Assembly: GCA_036785705.1 (NCBI GenBank)
Contig: JAWUZG010001164.1
Location: 19,245 to 83,244, forward strand
Reading direction: 5' to 3'
Origin: Acanthornis magna
Taxonomy: Eukaryota > Chordata > Aves > Passeriformes > Acanthizidae
Length of the DNA stretch: 64,000 bases
Under the pieces are notes generated by a model. That model was given only the letters and a program-made list of their open reading frames with translations. It was not told the origin of the DNA and did not search any database. The position numbers and the translations under genes are program-made. This document shows, in pieces, positions 58,905-64,000 of this stretch; the stretch's first letter is position 1, and the number at the start of each line of letters is the position of its first letter.

Positions 58905-60560
58905 TCAGTTACTTTCGGCCTGGGTTTCCTGGTACACTACTTGGTCTTTCTGCTTCCTGTAACAATACCAGGTCCCATGGCCTGGTTTCTTACAATAGGT
59001 ACAATAGTGGTTTGCTTTGTTCATACTCGGGTCACTCGACCTCGAGTCACCTCTAGTAAATTGAGTGGGTTTAGGAGAGCCAATTGTAGTATCTTTGGGA
59101 GGGTCTTTTTCAACATTTTTCATTATTTTTGCTTTTGTTTTCCAATTTTCTTCATCTCTTCGAACAAAGACCCTCTGAGCTTCCTCGAGTAATTCCTTTA
59201 AATCTCTCTCTGGCCACTTGTCCAATTTTTCCAGTTTTTTACGAATATCCGGCCAGGAGTATAGCACAAAATGTACTTTCAACATTGTTTGCCCGCTGTC
59301 GCTGTCTAAATCCAATTGGGTGTACAATTGCACATTGTTCTTTAACCTTTCCAGCCAGTCATGGGGAGTTTCATCTTTACCTTGGGTACTTCCAAATGCC
59401 CTCTTGATGTTGTTCACCCTCGGAACAGCCTCTCTAATCCCTTTTACTATCAATTTTCTATAATCTTTCATATTTTCCCTATCCTTCTCGTCATTTGGGT
59501 TCCAATTTGGATCTTCATTTGGCATTTTCCGTTCTCCAGGAGGGCCCTGATTATCATTATTTTCTCTCTCCCACACTTTCATTCCCGCAGTCCTTATTAA
59601 ACATTGCTCCTCCAGGGAGAACAGGGACTGGAGGATGGACTGCATTTCGTGCCAAGTGAATATGTTTGGCCCGAGGAATTGATCGAATTGTTGAGATAAC
59701 CCTATCGGGTCACTCAATAAGGACTTCATTTCTCTTTTGAAGTCTCTTACCTCTGAGGAGGAAAGAGGTGCAACTACATATCCAATTCCTCCCCGTGCTC
59801 CACCCATAGGCACTTCTCGCAGGGGGAAAGCCTTTGTTTTATCTTGTGGAGTTTTGGAACAATCCTCACAAATTGAGCAGGCCAATTTAACATTTCGTTT
59901 TCTGGTTGAGGAGAGAGATTTTTCTTTTCCAATTGGAGTAATTTTGCTTTTTGAATGTTTTGGACGAGGAGAGTTAGAGAGGGTATGTTTTCTTTTTGGT
60001 GTGCAGACTTCTCCCTCATCTGACTGACTGGAATTATTTGTGTCCTCCTCCTCTATTGAGGATTCGGCACTACTATCTCCATCAATTTGGTTAGCAGCAA
60101 CTGGTGGAAGGGCATCTAAAGGGTCCCATCGCTTTGGTTGAACTTTCCTTACTTTTTGATCTTTTTTGTCAGTGGTTGATGTTTCATGTTTAGTTAATTT
60201 TGAGTTGTCTTTTACTGTTAAGATTTTCTCGTCTTTTGTTTCCACATTGTTCCAATATTTTAACCAAATTCGTGCGTAATCCAATTGTTCCAATTTCTTT
60301 GGGCCCTTATAATGTAGATATAAGCAAAGGGCCTTACAGAGCCATATCTCTGAAGATCCCTGTTTGGGCCACTTGAGTCCATCCTCTCGAATTTTCTTTC
60401 TAGGCCACTCAAAGACACAGTACTGGATCATTTGCACTGCATCCTTCCCCTTAGTTAATTCATGACTGTCCCAATTTTTGAGCATAATGCCTAGGGGACT
60501 GTCAGGTGCTACTTTGTAATTCTTCAGGGAAGAGTGGCTCTTGCTTACACACTGACCCAT
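58905..60560 (-). CDS. gag: Gag polyprotein (551 aa)
   Basis: Starts MGQ at 60560, with Gly2 placed for myristoylation. A matrix region is followed by a basic/acidic linker, then capsid with a major-homology-like stretch (QGKDETPHDWLERL). A single zinc knuckle CTYCKKPGHGTWYC lies at about residues 520-533. Ends with TGA, after which pol follows in the same frame. No PPxY or PTAP late-domain motif is obvious. The frame is intact. Confidence 0.9.
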   Translation of the reverse strand: MGQCVSKSHSSLKNYKVAPDSPLGIMLKNWDSHELTKGKDAVQMIQYCVFEWPRKKIREDGLKWPKQGSSEIWLCKALCLYLHYKGPKKLEQLDYARIWLKYWNNVETKDEKILTVKDNSKLTKHETSTTDKKDQKVRKVQPKRWDPLDALPPVAANQIDGDSSAESSIEEEDTNNSSQSDEGEVCTPKRKHTLSNSPRPKHSKSKITPIGKEKSLSSTRKRNVKLACSICEDCSKTPQDKTKAFPLREVPMGGARGGIGYVVAPLSSSEVRDFKREMKSLLSDPIGLSQQFDQFLGPNIFTWHEMQSILQSLFSLEEQCLIRTAGMKVWERENNDNQGPPGERKMPNEDPNWNPNDEKDRENMKDYRKLIVKGIREAVPRVNNIKRAFGSTQGKDETPHDWLERLKNNVQLYTQLDLDSDSGQTMLKVHFVLYSWPDIRKKLEKLDKWPERDLKELLEEAQRVFVRRDEENWKTKAKIMKNVEKDPPKDTTIGSPKPTQFTRGDSRSSDPSMNKANHYCTYCKKPGHGTWYCYRKQKDQVVYQETQAESN

Positions 60561-60636
60561 TTTGGCTCAACTGCAACGATGGGAAAGTAAAAAGAATATA
60601 GAATTTAAAATACCCACTCTCTATTTTATTTTCTCT

Positions 60637-60670
<34 letters not shown>

Positions 60671-62110
60671 ATATATGTATAAATAATATATGAATATTTT
60701 GATTTAATTTATTTTTTACAAATTTTTTTTTTCTTTTTTTTTTCTTTTTTTTTTTTTTTTTTTTTTAATTTAATTAATTAATTAATTTATTTATATCTTT
60801 TGATGTTCTTTACTTAACTTAATTATTTTCTATGATGGGAACTTGATAACTTTCCGTGGGAAAAATTAATAATTCACTTAAACAATTAACAAAGCAATTG
60901 AATAATTAAACAATAAGAAACCAAGATGGCCGACAATAATAACTTCCCGTGGGAAAAATAAATACTTCACTTAAGCACTTAAACAATGCAATGGACAATT
61001 AAACAATAAGGAACCAAGATGGCCGACAACTGAAAACCAAAATGGCTGCTATAAATAATTCACTCAAGCAATTAAATAAAGCAATGAACAATTAAACAAT
61101 AAAGAACCAAGATGGCCGACAACTGAAAACCAAAATGGCCGCTATAAATGATTCACTAAATCAATGAACAATTAAACAATAAAGAACCAAGATGGCCGAC
61201 GACTGAAAACCAAAATGGCCGCTATAAATGATTCACTTAATCAATTAACAATTAAACAATAAAGAACCAAGATGGCCGACGACTGAAAACCAAAATGGCC
61301 GCTATAAATGATTCACTTAATCAATTAAACAACTCAATGAACAATTAAACAATAAGGAACCAAGATGGCCACCGGCTGATAACCAAAATGGCCGCTTCCC
61401 CCTTTCCGGAGAAGCTTCTGGCTGAAGAAGAAGAACCCAAAATGGCCGCTCCCCCCTTCCCGGAGAAGCTTCTGGCTAAAGAAGAACCCAAAATGGCCGC
61501 TCCCCCCTTCCCGGAGAAGCTTCTGGCTAAAGAAGAAGAACCCAAAATGGCCGCTCCCCCCTTCCCGGAGAAGCTTCTGGCTAAAGGACAGTTAGAGAAA
61601 GGGGACAGAGTAGATAGAAATATAAAAACTGAGGAGAAAATATATATATATGAAGGCCGCGCGGTATTTTTTTTCTTTCTGGGGCTGGGCTTTTTCCCTT
61701 AACAAAAATTTTCAATTTTCTTTGAATCTCCCACTTTCAGTCGCTTCAAGCTCACTCTCTCTGCTCTTGCCCCAAAACTGAGTCAGAGAGCTCTGGCTCT
61801 CAGCTCCTTGCCCTGTCTCACTCACTCTGCAATCACACCAGGGGTGGCCAACCCCACACTCACACTTCAATCAGGGCTGGCGCTAGGGAGAAACTAAACA
61901 GAAATTTTCTTTTTATAAGTTGGTTTTCCCTAACTACAGTCCCCTAGAAAGGGGTAGGGCCTCACCAATCTCCTGCGATGGTCTTGGAGTCCTCTCACCG
62001 TAGGTGGTATCCGCCGTAGTCCAAATTTGAGGAAAAAAATCGGAAAAATTAAAAATTTGGAAAAAACCCAAAAAAATCGGGATTTTGGGCAAATTTGGGC
62101 AAAAAAGGAT
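60561..62110 (-). other. Long repeat-rich retroviral leader
   Basis: About 1.55 kb between primer site and gag. From the gag side: poly-T/AT-rich low complexity (60640-60790); an array with CCAAGATGGCC starts at 60921, 61014, 61107, 61187, 61267 and 61360 (steps 93, 93, 80, 80, 93); then four 51-54 bp GC-rich repeats from 61383, 61437, 61488 and 61542; then unique sequence. A splice-donor-like TTGGTGAGG reads on the minus strand at about 61968-61960. Open frames in the repeats on either strand look incidental. Confidence 0.8.
60921..61590 (-). promoter_or_regulatory. Array of 14 YY1-type core motifs in the leader
   Basis: On the element strand the repeats read GGCCATCTTGG or GGCCATTTTGG, matching the YY1 core CCATNTT, 14 times. 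They resemble the YY1 site in the murine leukaemia virus upstream control region. Binding is inferred. Confidence 0.55.
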
Positions 62111-62129
62111 ATCCCGGACGAGGCCCCCA
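62111..62129 (-). other. Primer binding site, proline-tRNA-like with one extra base
   Basis: Element-strand TGGGGGCCTCGTCCGGGAT, starting 6 bases inside the LTR edge. It matches the 3' end of tRNA-Pro except for one additional C after GGGGGC. Confidence 0.8.
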
Positions 62130-62135
62130 AGAAAT

Positions 62136-63153
62136 TGTCATAAAAAAAGACAATTTCACACTCGTAGGGTTAGAGCAAAAGGTGTTTATTGCTGGACCCA
62201 CGAGGTCCAGGATCTCCCGAGGGAGAAATGAAAGGAAAAAGAAAGAAAAAAAGCACAAAAAAAGGAAGGTCCCAGGACGGCAATAAGACTCTCCTGGCCA
62301 CCGGTTGGTGGTCAAGGACAAGGAGATCCCTCAGGCCGGGTGGCGAACTTAAGCTAATCTTAAGTCCAAAAAAAAAGATTTTAAGTATAGCCCATAAAAA
62401 TGGGCAAGAGGCCCAGCACCCGACCCAGTCTCTGTCTCCCTGCTAGTCAGAGAGACAGAGACACCAGGCACCCTGCACAGACCAGAGTCTGCAGCTGTTG
62501 GAAGTAAAGGCACTTGGAAAAAAGACCTCCTCAGCTCCTGAAGAGGGCCAAATTTATAAAGTTTTTGATGGGCTGGTCCGAATTAGCCTCTCCGCCCTCT
62601 CGCTCGCTGGTGATTGGGAATACTAATTAATGAGGTGGCCTTCCCCACCAATAGATGGATCGTTGTCTAGGGGTAATTTGCAAAGGCGGGAAAGGGCCTC
62701 ATTAGTATTCCACTTGAGGTGGGCGGAGAGGTGCAAACCTTCTATTTTTAGCTCGGGTGCTGCAGGGTGCCTTTAATATTGGGATGGGTGATGGGCTTAC
62801 AGATTTACAATACAACATAAAAACTGAGTTTTACATAAATAAAATTACAAAGATAAAGGATTTTTTTAAAAAAGTACATAACTTCTGAACTCAGGGTTAC
62901 ATGGGTTCAACTGCTTTTCCATCTAAAGTACCTTCAATCCCCTTTTATTTTGCTCCAAACAACTTTAATATCCCAATGCTTTTACCCAGAAACATTACAC
63001 TCTTAAAACATCTTTAAAACAGTCTCTTTTTAACTTTTCAATCTAGAACTTTATCAAAAATCCAAACTTTCAACTTTATTCAACAGGTATAACAATACAA
63101 CAGTAATTATTAACTCCAACATGCGAAAAATCACTTTATTTTTATTTATAACA
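62136..63153 (-). repeat. Shared LTR: 5' LTR of one provirus and 3' LTR of the next (1018 bp)
   Basis: Same TG/CA-bounded LTR as at 52934. On its left side the primer site and leader follow, as expected for a 5' LTR. On its right side the polypurine tract and env follow, as expected for a 3' LTR. The U3 part is identical to the left LTR as far as I compared; the R/U5 part has nine differences. Confidence 0.9.
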
Positions 63154-64000
63154 ACTCCCCCCTTTTTCTTTTTTTCTTAGGGAACCTTGATTTTTCGCAT
63201 TACTCTCACAGTGTACCCACTTCACTCATGCGCAACACTGGAGGAACAAAATAGAGTCTTTTCGGCTACAGAAAAGTTGTCATTTCTTCTTGTATTGCTG
63301 GTGGCTCTTGAAAACTTTTAAGACTTGACCAGTATACGTTTGGTGTTGTGGGCAGCCACCAGCTCTTTTTCCCGTCTGTGACCAGGTATCTTTTACACGT
63401 TGTTTCTCCCACCCTCTGGAAGAATCTTGGGGCTTTTCTCCAAATGCACTCTTCCCCTAAGACTGTGTTACTTAAATGCCAAATTTCATTATCAGTTCGG
63501 GTGTTTGGCGGAAGATTGCCCAGCTGTAAGATTTCGAGGGGTCCAATCCCGACCCCTCGCCAAGGCCAGTACTCGGACATTAAAGTTCCTCCGCACACCC
63601 AACAATTTGTTAAATTTAGTTGCTGACTTATCCTCTCCGCCAAATCAATAAATAAATTTTGGTCTACTTTTGATAAGCCAGCTTCCTGTTGTTTTTGGTT
63701 TTCTTCGATTACAGTTTCTTGAATCAGGTCCAATTCAAAGGTTTTTCTTTTTATTAAATCTTCCTTTTTTGTGATATAATTGAAATTGAAACAAAGCCAA
63801 ACATCATCGGAGGGGCACTCTCCTTTTATCTTTTGAATTTGAGTACCAATGTTTTGCCCAATCCAATACTTCTGTCCTTTTTCCGTACACCTTCCTAAGT
63901 TAACAATATTGTAGCAACCTGGGCTTACATAGGAATGTGCACGGAAAAAGTGTTTTATTTTGAATGAATTTCCTGCGGTCTGGTAAATGGTGTGATAGCA
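63154..64000 (-). mobile_element. 3' end of a second, tandem provirus (runs off the window)
   Basis: Repeats 53951-54797 with no difference seen, at an offset of 9203 bp. It begins with a polypurine tract (63154-63178) and continues into env. No host sequence separates the two proviruses. Confidence 0.9.
63266..64000 (-). CDS. env: Env-like protein of the second provirus (N-terminus beyond window)
   Basis: Same reading as the first env, with the same CWVC motif and the same stop just before the polypurine tract. The frame is open to the window edge. It also lacks a transmembrane subunit, so the short env is shared by both tandem proviruses. Confidence 0.78.
   Translation of the reverse strand, partial: CYHTIYQTAGNSFKIKHFFRAHSYVSPGCYNIVNLGRCTEKGQKYWIGQNIGTQIQKIKGECPSDDVWLCFNFNYITKKEDLIKRKTFELDLIQETVIEENQKQQEAGLSKVDQNLFIDLAERISQQLNLTNCWVCGGTLMSEYWPWRGVGIGPLEILQLGNLPPNTRTDNEIWHLSNTVLGEECIWRKAPRFFQRVGETTCKRYLVTDGKKSWWLPTTPNVYWSSLKSFQEPPAIQEEMTTFL

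Larger units (their letters stand above)
52934..63153 (-). mobile_element. Gammaretrovirus-like endogenous provirus, LTR to LTR
   Basis: In element order (right to left): LTR 62136-63153, primer site 62111-62129, leader, gag, pol, env, polypurine tract, LTR 52934-53950. Gammaretroviral traits are gag and pol in one frame split by a stop codon, a single CCHC zinc knuckle, a proline-tRNA-like primer site, and a D,D35E integrase. Gag and pol are open throughout; env lacks its transmembrane half. The left flank is the CDC25 array, with CAGGTGG next to the LTR. The target-site duplication cannot be tested because the right flank is another provirus. Confidence 0.93.

Noticed and set aside
60640..60790. 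T-rich tract as a possible retrotransposon poly(A) tail
   Set aside because: It lies inside the provirus leader between gag and the YY1-type repeats, with no adjoining LINE or SINE body.
60921..61590. CRISPR-like spaced repeats
   Set aside because: Units are contiguous imperfect repeats inside a retroviral leader of a vertebrate genome; there are no unique spacers and no cas genes.
62049..62321. Small minus-strand frame across the LTR edge
   Set aside because: Crosses U5, primer site and leader; composition-driven and without motif.

Overview
The window is vertebrate nuclear DNA and reads as a bird genome, probably a passerine. The evidence is short GC-rich introns, a gammaretrovirus-like endogenous retrovirus (ERV) with near-intact genes, and no prokaryotic gene layout. 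The species call is inference; the gene family calls rest on motifs visible in the sequence.

Positions 1-52933 are a head-to-tail tandem array. Each unit carries one minus-strand gene for a CDC25-family cell-cycle phosphatase. Six copies are present: A (3' end cut by the window edge), B, C, D, E and F. I rebuilt 15 coding exons with GT-AG borders. They give 495 codons (496 in C and D) ending in a rhodanese-type catalytic domain with a H-C-X5-R loop. No stop or frameshift was found in any copy. Repeat periods are about 8.82, 8.81, 8.83, 11.13 and 11.12 kb. The two long periods carry an extra ~2.3 kb in the spacer. Copies A-E keep a compact promoter with three CCAAT boxes exactly 40 bp apart, an arrangement known from NF-Y-driven G2/M genes.

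Positions 52934-64000 are a minus-strand ERV that interrupts the 5' flank of copy F, 86 bp upstream of its ATG. Read right to left it has LTR, proline-tRNA-like primer site, a long repeat-rich leader, gag, a UGA stop in frame with pol, pol (protease, RT, RNase H, integrase), a short env with no transmembrane subunit, polypurine tract and LTR. Beyond the right LTR the sequence restarts with polypurine tract and env, so the ERV is itself tandem: two proviruses share one LTR. Mismatches between the two LTRs are confined to the R/U5 side, which fits a crossover between LTRs.

Putting these together, a cell-cycle gene has been recently amplified and kept open in every copy. The end copy has lost its native promoter to a same-orientation LTR, and that LTR belongs to an ERV array apparently growing by LTR-LTR recombination. 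No tRNA, rRNA, CRISPR or bacterial feature was seen.
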